DNA of 52,364 nucleotides from positions 1-52,364 of the forward strand of contig CACZHP010000022.1 in assembly GCA_902780935.1 (NCBI GenBank), given 5' to 3'. The stretch comes from an uncultured Bacteroidia bacterium (GTDB lineage: Bacteria; Bacteroidota; Bacteroidia; Bacteroidales; UBA932). This document shows, one piece after another, positions 36,101 to 44,141 of the stretch (position 1 is the stretch's first letter; each line of letters opens with the position of its first letter). The notes beneath the pieces are model-generated. The model saw only the letters and a program-made list of their open reading frames with translations, was not told where the DNA came from and did not search any database. Position numbers and translations under genes: made by a program.

Positions 36101-37156
36101 GAGATTCTCGGGAAACTGGAAAAACAGATGAAGAAGGGAAAGATCCGTAGAAACGGTATCGGACTAGCGCTTGCCAAAAGTCTTGCCAAGGCTCTTTCTG
36201 GAGATATAACCGTAGAAAGCGTTCCTGAGCAGTCTACCACATTCACATTGACATTGCCGAGGATTGTGTCGGAGGAGACAGTACAGGAACCGGAACCCGC
36301 TTTTGGACAATCCCCGCAACTCCATGAAGTTGAGATTCCGGAAACTGTGGGCCCTTCGGTCGAGGCCAAGGATCTGGATTATGACAATCGCAAGTTTATT
36401 CTAATGGTTGATGACGAACGTCAAATATGCGACTTGGTGTCAGAAATCCTGACCAATGCGGGATGGAAAGTAGTCTCCGTGAATAATGGGGAAGAAGCTG
36501 TGGATATTCTCAAGAATTCCAGACCGGATCTTATCATAAGCGATATAGTGATGCCCAAGATGGATGGCCTCGAGTTGATCAGATATGTGAAGGGGAACGA
36601 GGTTACCAGCCAGATTCCATTCATTTTCCTTACCTTCAAAGACGATGTTGATTTCAACATTCAGGGGAGAGATATAGGCGCTGACGCATATCTTCAGAAG
36701 CCATTCCATCCGAAACTCTTGGTTTCTGTCGTCCGTCAGATACTAAGTAGCCGAGTCTCACTGAAGAACTATTATGATTCTGTCGCCTCCTCGACAGATG
36801 TCTATGATGGGCGGAAGATGGATGCCAACGACAAAGCTTTTCTTGTCGACCTTACGAAGAAGATAGAATCAAAAATAAGTGACACAGAACTTTCCTTGGA
36901 AGACCTGTGCTCCGAGATTGGAATCAGCAGGTCCAACATGTACCGGAAACTTAAGGAGCTTACGGGAATGAGTCCTTCCCAATTCGTGAATTCCGTGAAA
37001 GTGCGTCATGCCGCGCATCAGCTACGCACCACCAGAAAGACAGTCCAGGAAATAATGTATGAATCAGGATATAATCACAAGTCACATTTTTACAGGGAAT
37101 TCTATAAGATTTTCGGTATGACTCCAAAAGATCTCCGTTCCCGGGATAATGGTTGA
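33128..37156 (+). CDS. Hybrid two-component system sensor-regulator (HTCS)
   Basis: Single-protein sensor and transcription activator that typically controls a neighbouring PUL after binding a breakdown product in the periplasm. In order: signal peptide (about 21); two seven-bladed propeller regions of Reg_prop repeats such as LWIGTWDGLNMYD and IWVGTRGGGLDLFD; a Y_Y_Y domain ending near 765; a transmembrane helix at about 771-793; HisKA with His829 in SISHEFSTPLTLI; HATPase with NLISNALKYTP; a receiver with D1095-D1096 and phospho-acceptor Asp1139; and an AraC helix-turn-helix in the last 100 residues. The ATPase G1 motif reads INSGKGI, with Asn at the usual Asp. It starts eight bases after the esterase gene, inside the PUL it probably regulates. 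Confidence 0.95.
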   Translation: MRRSVILSILSFVLFSPICGAYVKEVYFGTAEGLSNSSVTCLFQDSEQMLWIGTWDGLNMYDGHRFKTWKFDPGNPNTLSNNIIRNIVEEKEGIIWIATDHGINRMDIRGRTVQRFYPGHESRMPNVEESFDVAVTQKGTVFCSSIGWGLSWYDPATEQLVSLNIPEFNTSWIKRIYTWNGADLLIQTQTGELFVAGFDAKDGTVTMKTADPLSQAPVALCISQSKAGLVIVSSDYDVWYKKPEREDLIYVGALNDREEVRAATLSDSGRVYIALGRSGICSMSIGEDTFLPENLAGGTDILSMCCGTQDILWVGSDGKGLVECFDSGLAFNRTPVEDIFPGRSRPVRTFWEDEDGTLYIGSKGSGIVRCFPDGKRSYLGTDQGLSNNAVYCISHGLYPGHIVIGSDGDGVDLFFPATNRVSHLDPASGTSWRYVYALCPDPDRDCLWIGTNGFGLVKVRYSLSGNKVSLVEQRIYSNISDDSSSLSSNIIFSVVPSGDGRIWVGTRGGGLDLFDPETGKSRRFFSGEYSLVNNDILCMYMDPDSTLWIGTSYGLSSLRKEDVAAGEFKSFTESDGLANNTIHGILGDDEGRIWLSTTRGISRFDPLNNSFVNYFNYEELQSDEFSDGACFKGSDGSFFFGGVGGYNRFRQEDINLRDYRPDIIFDELSVQQQPAEILVPGNGVVLRHDENFFSIRFFARDFIRGGNCEYSYKLNGFDDRWNYAGTNGIASFTNVPSGKYELMVRCTNGDKVWNDKIFSLPVRIRAHWSATPWAYLTYCLALILLGLLALRVLKERMRQRELLLLESMKNRQQKDTYEAKLDFFTSISHEFSTPLTLIYGSGEYLQEKYSLSPDVQRHISIIRNNSARMQRLVGDLLDFRKADTGNYVPQYGKVDLTSFISQVADNFIEVAQEDGIKFSLELPPYPVEVISDKEALDKILYNLISNALKYTPIGGVVQLISTHEEDKDVVKVINSGKGIKPEDLPKVFNRYEILGKLEKQMKKGKIRRNGIGLALAKSLAKALSGDITVESVPEQSTTFTLTLPRIVSEETVQEPEPAFGQSPQLHEVEIPETVGPSVEAKDLDYDNRKFILMVDDERQICDLVSEILTNAGWKVVSVNNGEEAVDILKNSRPDLIISDIVMPKMDGLELIRYVKGNEVTSQIPFIFLTFKDDVDFNIQGRDIGADAYLQKPFHPKLLVSVVRQILSSRVSLKNYYDSVASSTDVYDGRKMDANDKAFLVDLTKKIESKISDTELSLEDLCSEIGISRSNMYRKLKELTGMSPSQFVNSVKVRHAAHQLRTTRKTVQEIMYESGYNHKSHFYREFYKIFGMTPKDLRSRDNG

Positions 37157-37178
37157 ACACTTTTGACAATATAACAAG

Positions 37179-38417
37179 ATGGCTCGTTATCTCAATGAAA
37201 TAAAGCATTTCCTGTCTTATCCGAGGAATATGCGGGTGCTCCTCTTGACGAACATGCTCTATGCTTTCGTCCTTCCTGTCGTTGAGCTGTTTGTGGGCAC
37301 GTACATCCTTCGCAACTCGTCGCAGTTGTCTTTCGTTGTAGGATACCAGCTCGCGGTCTACACCGGGATTCCTATGACCTTCATGATTAACGGCTTCCTT
37401 ATGCGGAAGGTGAAGATGAAGTACCTGTATTCATTCGGAATGATGTTGAGCGGAGTCTCCATGGCCGTCATGATGTCCCTTAAGACACTTAGTCTAGGAG
37501 GAATAATTCTTGCCGGTTTGATAATGGGTATCTCATATGGATTCTTCTGGGCCAACCGCGACTACCTTGCGTTGAGCAGCACTGAGAACAGCAACAGGAA
37601 CTATTACTATGGACTTGAAAGTTTTTTCAACACATTCGCCAGTGTGGTGGTCCCGTTCACGATAGGAGCTTTCCTTGGGGCTTCCGCCGATAACGGCTGG
37701 TTTGCCGGGAACCTGAATACGGCTTACCGGATCGTTACCCTTGTGGTGTTCCTGATCACCCTGGCTGCTTCAGTTATGGTGTGTCAAGGCAGATTCGCTA
37801 ATCCGGCTCAGGGACGTTTCCTATATGCTCGGTATGACAAGCTTTGGAACAAGATGATGGGCCTTGCCGGTTTGAAAGGAATAGCGCAAGGATATATAGT
37901 GACGGCTCCTTCGATGCTGATAATGACTCTTGTAGGTAATGAGACCACCCTTGGTTCCCTCCAGTCCGTCGGGGCTTTGATCTCAGCTATCCTTCTATAT
38001 CTGCTCGGGCGCTTGACCCTTCCGAAGCATAGGCTATGGATTTTCGCCTCCGGTCTTTTGCTATTTGTCGTCGGAGGATTATCCAACGCTATCTTGTTCT
38101 CAGCTGCTGGAGCTATCATATTCATAATGTGTCTGGTATTTGCCCGTCCGCTTCTGGATATGGGATACTTCCCAATTCAAATGAGAGTGATTGACCATGT
38201 CAGTAAGAAAGAGAACCGCAACACTTATTCATATATCTTCATACACGAGGCCGGGTTGTATGTTGGACGCTTTTTCGGTTGCGGGTTGTTCATTCTCTTC
38301 GCCATTTGCGTTTCAGACGAGTTCGCTTTGCGCTACGTGTTGTTGATAATCGGATTGCTTCAACTTCTGTCTATCTGGATAACAAAAGACATAGAAAAAA
38401 CATTGGATAATAAATAA
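37179..38417 (+). CDS. MFS sugar transporter
   Basis: Inner-membrane carrier of 412 residues with about twelve hydrophobic segments and the general major facilitator pattern. Features visible are the N-terminal LLLTNMLYAFVLPVVELFVGTYIL helix, the short basic loop LMRKVKMKYLY between the second and third helices, ISYGFFWANRDYLALSS, and a C-terminal half starting near residue 225. It lies between the HTCS and a GH92. In related Bacteroides loci such carriers bring mannosyl disaccharides to a cytosolic GH130, which this PUL also has, so import of a small mannoside is the best guess. Confidence 0.85.
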   Translation: MARYLNEIKHFLSYPRNMRVLLLTNMLYAFVLPVVELFVGTYILRNSSQLSFVVGYQLAVYTGIPMTFMINGFLMRKVKMKYLYSFGMMLSGVSMAVMMSLKTLSLGGIILAGLIMGISYGFFWANRDYLALSSTENSNRNYYYGLESFFNTFASVVVPFTIGAFLGASADNGWFAGNLNTAYRIVTLVVFLITLAASVMVCQGRFANPAQGRFLYARYDKLWNKMMGLAGLKGIAQGYIVTAPSMLIMTLVGNETTLGSLQSVGALISAILLYLLGRLTLPKHRLWIFASGLLLFVVGGLSNAILFSAAGAIIFIMCLVFARPLLDMGYFPIQMRVIDHVSKKENRNTYSYIFIHEAGLYVGRFFGCGLFILFAICVSDEFALRYVLLIIGLLQLLSIWITKDIEKTLDNK

Positions 38418-38424
38418 TCCCCCT

Positions 38425-40578
38425 ATGATCAAGTTTGAGAAAAAGAGCCTTCTGGCGATAACCGCAAGCCTGTTTTGTTGCCTGTCACTTGCCCAGACAC
38501 CAGCTGAATATGTCAACACCACTATCGGCACAAAACTGGACGGTTTCAAGTCCGGCTATTGCGTCCCTGGTGCCACCAGGCCGTTTGGCATGGTCCAGTT
38601 CACCACTCCAATCACACGGAAAGGGATAGGATTCGTTATCAACCAGGTCAATGCGGGCTGCGGCCACATGGGTAATTTCCCTCTATTAGCCTTCAAGGGA
38701 GCTCTTTCGGTTTCTCCCGGGCACATGATGGACGGGAAGATCCCTATTTCCGAAGAACGAGGACATGCCGGTTTCTATTCGGCTACGGTGGACAGGGACA
38801 TTCGGGCTGAGTTCACTTCCACATGCAGGACGGGATTCGCCCGTTTCTCTATACCAGATGGCGGTGACAAAGTCACTTTCATAATAGGAGGAGGTATCGC
38901 GTCAAGTAGGGTGGACAGGGCGGCTATCGTCTTGACTGGCCCTCACAGCCTCGAGGGTTTTTCCGATGGTGGCAACTTTTGCGGAAGGAAAACCCCGTAC
39001 ACCATTTATTTCGTGGCGGAATTTGACTCTGATGCTATTGAAAGTGGAATTTGGAAGGGTGATAAGCTTGTGCCAGGAGGAAAGTTCGGAGAGGGCGAGG
39101 ACTCTGGAGCCTATCTCACTTTTGTCAATCAAGGAAAACCAATCCATTATAAGATAGGTATTTCCTATGTGTCAGTCGAGAACGCCAGGGAAAACTTGAA
39201 GACCGAGAATCCCGGCTGGTCGTTTGATGGAATGCGTGCCGATGCGGAGAAAGAATGGAATGCCCTTTTGTCAAAGATCGAGGTGCAGGGAAAGAATGAG
39301 GCACGCAAGATCCAGTTCTATTCACATTTCTACCATGTCTTCATGGGGCCCAACACATTCAATGACGTGAATGGAGAGTATCCTGGTTCCGATTTCGCGG
39401 TACATGTCGCTCCCCAGGGCAGGACGGTCTATGCCAATTTCAGCAATTGGGACACCTATCGGACGCAGATACAGATGCTTGCCATGTTTGTGCCGGACGT
39501 CGCTTCAGACGTGGCTGTTTCCCATCAATTGTTCGCGGAGCAGGCGGGAGGCGCCTTCCCGAGATGGTCTATGGCCAACATCGAGACCGGTATCATGCAG
39601 GGAGAGCCAAGCACTTTGCTGGTCGCCAACGCCTGGGCTTTCGGGGCGAGGCAGTTCAACCCAGAGCCGCTGTTTCGCATAATGCGCCGCGGAGCCACCG
39701 TTCCCGGATTGAAATGCCAAGGCTGGGAGGTCCGGCCGAACTTGAAAGAATATATCGAAAAAGGATACACAAACGCGTCTCTCCAGCTGGAATACACTTC
39801 CGCTGATTTTGCCTTGAGTCGTTTCGCTATCGACGCATGCAACGAAGCTTTCGCGCAATGGGAATTCGAGTCTAGGGCAAGAAGCTGGAAGAACCTCTAC
39901 AATCCGGAGACAGGCTGGCTTCAGTGCAGGGACACTGACGGCAATTGGCGTCCATTCTCAAAAGACTGGGCGGACTATTGCGAGGCCTCATACAAGGCGT
40001 ATTTCTGGATGGTCCCATACAACCTCAAGGGTTTGATAGACATAATGGGTGGAAAAGAAGCGGCCGAGAGACGTCTTGACGAGCATTTCATCGCCGTTGA
40101 CGCGTCACCTTTCGAAGACTGGTTCGCTGGAGGCAATGAGCCAAGTTTCCAGATTCCGTGGATTTACAACTGGGTCGGAAGACCGGACAAAACATCCGGG
40201 ACGATCCGCAGGATTCTGGATGAGTTGTATTTTGTTGGAGAGGGCGGAGTACCTGGAAATGACGACATGGGAACCATGGGCGCCTGGTATGTCTTTGCTT
40301 GCATAGGTATGTATCCGATGATCCCGGGAGTTGGTGGCTTCACCCTGAACACTCCCGCGTTCGAGAGAATCGTGATCCATCTTCCCGGTGGAGACTTGAC
40401 AATCAAAGCCGGACCGGAGCAGAATCTTTACACGACCTCCCTTAAAGTGAACGGAAAGCATCGGGGCAGGGCGTGGATAGACCTGGAGGAAATAGAGAAA
40501 GGCGGCACCATTGAATATGGAACCGCCTCTAAACCAGGATCTTGGGGCAAGTCCGAACTGCCTCCGTCCTTTGAATGA
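38425..40578 (+). CDS. GH92 exo-alpha-mannosidase (PUL, second copy, divergent)
   Basis: Second GH92 of the PUL, 717 residues with a signal peptide ending near residue 24 (LSLAQTPAEY). The catalytic acid is kept: AGGNEPSFQIPWIYN with Glu572. The acidic motif is changed to GNDDMGTMGAWYVF (Asp for the usual Glu). The N-terminal domain (YVNTTIGTKLDGFKSGYCVPGATRPFGM) and the WVGRPDKTSGTIRRIL stretch, where other copies have AGQPWKA, set it apart from the other three GH92s here. A different linkage or aglycone preference is likely. It is the last plus-strand gene of the PUL and its stop lies two bases from the stop of the convergent fusion gene. Confidence 0.9.
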   Translation: MIKFEKKSLLAITASLFCCLSLAQTPAEYVNTTIGTKLDGFKSGYCVPGATRPFGMVQFTTPITRKGIGFVINQVNAGCGHMGNFPLLAFKGALSVSPGHMMDGKIPISEERGHAGFYSATVDRDIRAEFTSTCRTGFARFSIPDGGDKVTFIIGGGIASSRVDRAAIVLTGPHSLEGFSDGGNFCGRKTPYTIYFVAEFDSDAIESGIWKGDKLVPGGKFGEGEDSGAYLTFVNQGKPIHYKIGISYVSVENARENLKTENPGWSFDGMRADAEKEWNALLSKIEVQGKNEARKIQFYSHFYHVFMGPNTFNDVNGEYPGSDFAVHVAPQGRTVYANFSNWDTYRTQIQMLAMFVPDVASDVAVSHQLFAEQAGGAFPRWSMANIETGIMQGEPSTLLVANAWAFGARQFNPEPLFRIMRRGATVPGLKCQGWEVRPNLKEYIEKGYTNASLQLEYTSADFALSRFAIDACNEAFAQWEFESRARSWKNLYNPETGWLQCRDTDGNWRPFSKDWADYCEASYKAYFWMVPYNLKGLIDIMGGKEAAERRLDEHFIAVDASPFEDWFAGGNEPSFQIPWIYNWVGRPDKTSGTIRRILDELYFVGEGGVPGNDDMGTMGAWYVFACIGMYPMIPGVGGFTLNTPAFERIVIHLPGGDLTIKAGPEQNLYTTSLKVNGKHRGRAWIDLEEIEKGGTIEYGTASKPGSWGKSELPPSFE

Positions 40579-40579
40579 T

Positions 40580-43500
40580 CTAACGGATAGGAGGGATAGG
40601 ATCGGTCCACGCCATGGCGACTTCATGGTCGGCCGCCCCGTAATACATTATATACCTTCCCTTGAAGTACACCAGGTTCTCCAAGAAACAGTTGCCGTCC
40701 TTCCCTGTTCTCGACCAGCGCCAGAAATCGTAGGGCTCCGAGGGTGTCAGGAACGGCTTGGTTGTGCGCGATATCACAGCTGTGGGACTTTCCGTTGATA
40801 GGAGCAGTTGCTCTCCGGCATAAACCCTACCACCCTCGGCATTCCTCCCGAATCCATTGTATATCAATACAATTCCCTTTTCGGTAAGGATGGCTTGGGG
40901 ACCCGGTTCGCAAAGAATCTCATCAGGTCCATCTAATCTGGGAGTGACAATCGGAAGGAGCCGTTTTTCGGAGTCGAAGGGAGTCTCGTTACCCTCATAA
41001 TCCACCACCGAGATCTTCTTTTCGGGAATAGCCGGCCCTTCGCAATAGAACTCGACAGGAGTCCAATCAACCAGGTTGTCGGAGGTTGCCGCATAAATAT
41101 TGCTTTCGCCCCAGTACATCCAATACTTGCCTCTAAGCTTAACGGGGTAGAAGTGCTCTCCATCCTGACGGCATACTATTGCGCCAGACTTCGCCCAGAT
41201 CTCCGAGTATTTGCCTTTGAGTGAACTGGCGAAAATGTTTCCATGTTTCTTCCAATGGATAAGGTCCCGGCTTTGGGCGCAACAAAGATTTACTTTGTGG
41301 CCGTTGTAGCTAGTGTAATAGATAAAAAAGTCTCCGTTCTCAGTTTCCACGATGCGGGGGTCTTCGCAACCACCTTCCCATTCCTTTTCCTTGAACTCGT
41401 CTTCGTCAGGGAATATGACAGGCTCAGCCAAACTTGTGAAATGGAAACCATCCTCACTTACCGCCAATCCTACTCTGGAAGTACCGTTGTAAGCTCCTTC
41501 CATGTCTTCCGCCCGGAAAAGAAGGTAAACCTTCCCATCTTTTACGATTGCCGCCGGATTGTAGGCATTCCTGGCCTGCCATTTAATGTTTTCCTTACGA
41601 ATCGGATCCTTGAACGAAAAAGTGTTATCCGGAATCAAGCATGGATTAGCTTCAAGCACCTTTGAGAAAGGTCCGAGCATCCAATCGTGTTCCATCGTGG
41701 TAGCACAGCCGTTAATGGTCAAGTCCATCGTATTACCTTGAGAAAGGGAGTAAGGGGCGCTGGACTTTGATGTCCCTCGAGAGTATGACGGCTCTGGACC
41801 CATAACCAGGTGGAGTTCCCCGCCATTCATTATGTCACTATAAGTTATGTAGTTGGCATCCAGTGGTTTCCCGTTGAGTGTGGCTGACTGGATGTACACA
41901 TTCTCAAGAGAGTTGCCTTCAGCTATGATCTTGAACGTCTTTCCTCCGTCCAACGAGATGGTCGCGTTTCGGAACACAGGACTTCCTAACACATACTGGT
42001 CTGTTCCGGGAGTCACGGCATATATTCCCAACGCGCTCAGCACGTACCATGACGACATCCCACCCTGATCCTCGTCACCGGGATAACCCTGGGGGCCGCT
42101 GCTGTAGAGCCTGCTCATAATCTGACGCACCCAATACTGGGTCTTCCAGGGCTGGCCGGCGTAGCAGTACAAATAAGGCATGTGCTGAATGGGCTGGTTG
42201 CCGTGGGCATATTGGCCCATTTCCGCCAACTTCATCTCTGTCATCTCATGTATTATCTCCCAGTAGGTGCCTTTCTTCATCGCCGGCTCCGTGGTGAAGA
42301 CCGCATCAAGCTTGTCAGTGAAAGCCTTGTCGCCTCCGAAGAGGTTGATAAGCCCCTGGACATCTTGAAATACCGACCATGTGTAGTGCCAGGCATCTCC
42401 TTCGACATAGGCTCCGCCCCACTCCTCGGGATCGAACGGCTCGGTCCAGTTGCCTTCTTTGTCACGGCCTCGCATAAAGCCTGTGACCGGATCGAACACA
42501 TTCCTGTAGTTGTACATCGATTTCCCGAATATCTTGGCATAGAATTCATTACCGATGCTCTTGGCGAGTTTCCAGGCACAGAAATCGTCATAAGCGTATT
42601 CAAGGGTCATCGCTGTGGCACCGTTACCTCCTTTGTGTGAGACATATCCAAGCGTCCAGTAATCCTGCCACCCGCCACGGCCATTCGCTCCACCCCACGG
42701 CCCCTTGTTCATGGCCTCGTGGGCATAGGCCTTCAACGCCCTTTCAGGGTCGAACGAGCGTATTCCTTTCGCCCAAGCGTCCGCCAAAAGGGAGATAGCG
42801 TGGTTGCCGACCATACCTCCGGTCTCACCTGGAGCAGACCATTGAGGCAGCCATCCGCACTGGTCCTGGGCATCCAGAAGCGCGTTCATATAGCGCCCTT
42901 GCATCTCTGGATGAAGGATGTTGGTGAGCGGGAACTGTGAGCGGAAGGTGTCCCAGAATCCGTTGTCGGTGTACATGTATCCCTTGTGGATCTGCCCGTC
43001 ATAAGGACTGTAATAATAAGCCTCCCCATCGGGGCCTATCTCATAGAACTTCCTGGAAAACAGGTTGGAACGGAAGAGACAGCTGTAGAAGGTACGGATC
43101 TCTTCTTCTGAAGCGCCTTCCACATCGACTCGACCCAGGAGGGCGTTCCAGACCTTGGCTCCGGCAGCCGCGACTTCCTCCAGTTTGGTGAAAGTGCCCA
43201 GTTCCCTGTTGAGGGTCAGCCTGGCCTGGTCAAGACTGATGTACGAGGACGATATCCTGGCGTTGACCTTGGTCCCGGGCTTGAACTTTATGTATGCCCC
43301 GTATCCTTTGCCTTCACCGTCCTTCTGGTCAGGGAATATGTTTCCGTCCTCGTTCTTCCATACCCCATATTCCTGGAAGGGTTTGTCCAGGCGGATAACG
43401 AAATGGCAGCGGAATGATTCTTTGTCCTTGATGAACCTGATGTTGTTCACCCAGCCGGTGATTTCCTTCCTATCGGGGTCCAAATGTATCTCGCTCAATT

Positions 43501-44005
43501 CGTTGTAGCCGTCCAGCAGCAGGATCGCGTCTCCTTTTTTCGGGAAAGAGAATCGCATCATGTTACATCTTTCCGTAGGGGCCATCTCGGTGGTTATCCC
43601 ATTATCGAATGTCACTTTGTAGTAGTTGGGACGGGCAGTCTCCTTGTCGTGACTGAACTTCGCCCCTCTCTCCTTAAGATCCGTGACCAGCTTCCCGGTC
43701 TCGGGCATGAGTATGAACACGGCATAGTCCTGCATCCATGGACTGCATTGGTGAGTTTGCTCGAAGCCTCGGATTTCCTCATGGGGCCAGCTGTATTTCC
43801 ATCCGTCATAGCGGTCCCCGGTTTGTGGGGACCAGAGATGCTGGGCGAAAGGCATGCCTGTGGCGGGATAGGTGTTTCCGTGGCTCAACTCAAAATTGGA
43901 ATTCGTCCCGATCCTGGTGTCGATGAACTTTGTGTAATCCTTTCCGTTGGCGGAGAAGGCAAGGACAGGCAAAAGAAGAAATACAAAGATGAATAACCGC
44001 TTCAT
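40580..44005 (-). CDS. GH92-GH130 fusion enzyme, exported
   Basis: A 1141-residue protein with a signal peptide (about 18), an N-terminal GH92 module (about 22-765) and a C-terminal GH130 module (about 785-1141). In the GH92 part, the acidic GDEDQGGMSSWYV motif is present (D644, D646), but the catalytic-acid position reads HGNQPIQHM with Gln604 (codon CAG). In the GH92 family, Glu-to-Gln at this place is, from memory, associated with enzymes acting on mannosyl phosphodiesters, whose leaving group needs no acid. The GH130 part keeps GGCEDPRIV but has Glu1033 (LCEPGP) and Asn1050 (IYNGF) where the cytosolic GH130 at 16990 has Arg and His, suggesting hydrolase rather than phosphorylase. It converges on the PUL from the opposite strand. 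Confidence 0.92.
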   Translation of the reverse strand: MKRLFIFVFLLLPVLAFSANGKDYTKFIDTRIGTNSNFELSHGNTYPATGMPFAQHLWSPQTGDRYDGWKYSWPHEEIRGFEQTHQCSPWMQDYAVFILMPETGKLVTDLKERGAKFSHDKETARPNYYKVTFDNGITTEMAPTERCNMMRFSFPKKGDAILLLDGYNELSEIHLDPDRKEITGWVNNIRFIKDKESFRCHFVIRLDKPFQEYGVWKNEDGNIFPDQKDGEGKGYGAYIKFKPGTKVNARISSSYISLDQARLTLNRELGTFTKLEEVAAAGAKVWNALLGRVDVEGASEEEIRTFYSCLFRSNLFSRKFYEIGPDGEAYYYSPYDGQIHKGYMYTDNGFWDTFRSQFPLTNILHPEMQGRYMNALLDAQDQCGWLPQWSAPGETGGMVGNHAISLLADAWAKGIRSFDPERALKAYAHEAMNKGPWGGANGRGGWQDYWTLGYVSHKGGNGATAMTLEYAYDDFCAWKLAKSIGNEFYAKIFGKSMYNYRNVFDPVTGFMRGRDKEGNWTEPFDPEEWGGAYVEGDAWHYTWSVFQDVQGLINLFGGDKAFTDKLDAVFTTEPAMKKGTYWEIIHEMTEMKLAEMGQYAHGNQPIQHMPYLYCYAGQPWKTQYWVRQIMSRLYSSGPQGYPGDEDQGGMSSWYVLSALGIYAVTPGTDQYVLGSPVFRNATISLDGGKTFKIIAEGNSLENVYIQSATLNGKPLDANYITYSDIMNGGELHLVMGPEPSYSRGTSKSSAPYSLSQGNTMDLTINGCATTMEHDWMLGPFSKVLEANPCLIPDNTFSFKDPIRKENIKWQARNAYNPAAIVKDGKVYLLFRAEDMEGAYNGTSRVGLAVSEDGFHFTSLAEPVIFPDEDEFKEKEWEGGCEDPRIVETENGDFFIYYTSYNGHKVNLCCAQSRDLIHWKKHGNIFASSLKGKYSEIWAKSGAIVCRQDGEHFYPVKLRGKYWMYWGESNIYAATSDNLVDWTPVEFYCEGPAIPEKKISVVDYEGNETPFDSEKRLLPIVTPRLDGPDEILCEPGPQAILTEKGIVLIYNGFGRNAEGGRVYAGEQLLLSTESPTAVISRTTKPFLTPSEPYDFWRWSRTGKDGNCFLENLVYFKGRYIMYYGAADHEVAMAWTDPIPPIR

Positions 44006-44089
44006 GGCTTGATGTTTTTACAATAATAATGTATGAAGGCGGCAAAATAGTCCACTATTTCAGCATTTTATTCCCATTGGATCGGATGG

Positions 44090-44122
44090 TTGTCTGTACA
44101 TGATATTCTTTATCTATCTTTG
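44090..44122 (+). promoter_or_regulatory. Promoter of the GH43-like gene
   Basis: TTG (44090-44092), 22 bases, then TATCTTTG (44115-44122), an exact -7 consensus. The same 22-base spacing is seen at the small RNA promoter. Transcription would begin near 44129, so the ATG at 44142 is the first usable start and the ATG at 44100 lies upstream of the transcript. Confidence 0.65.
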
Positions 44123-44141
44123 GAGTGAAGGTATTGACAAT

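Noticed and set aside
44100-44141. Upstream ATG giving 14 extra residues on the GH43-like enzyme
   Set aside because: An exact promoter box lies between it and the ATG at 44142, and only the latter start gives a normal signal peptide.
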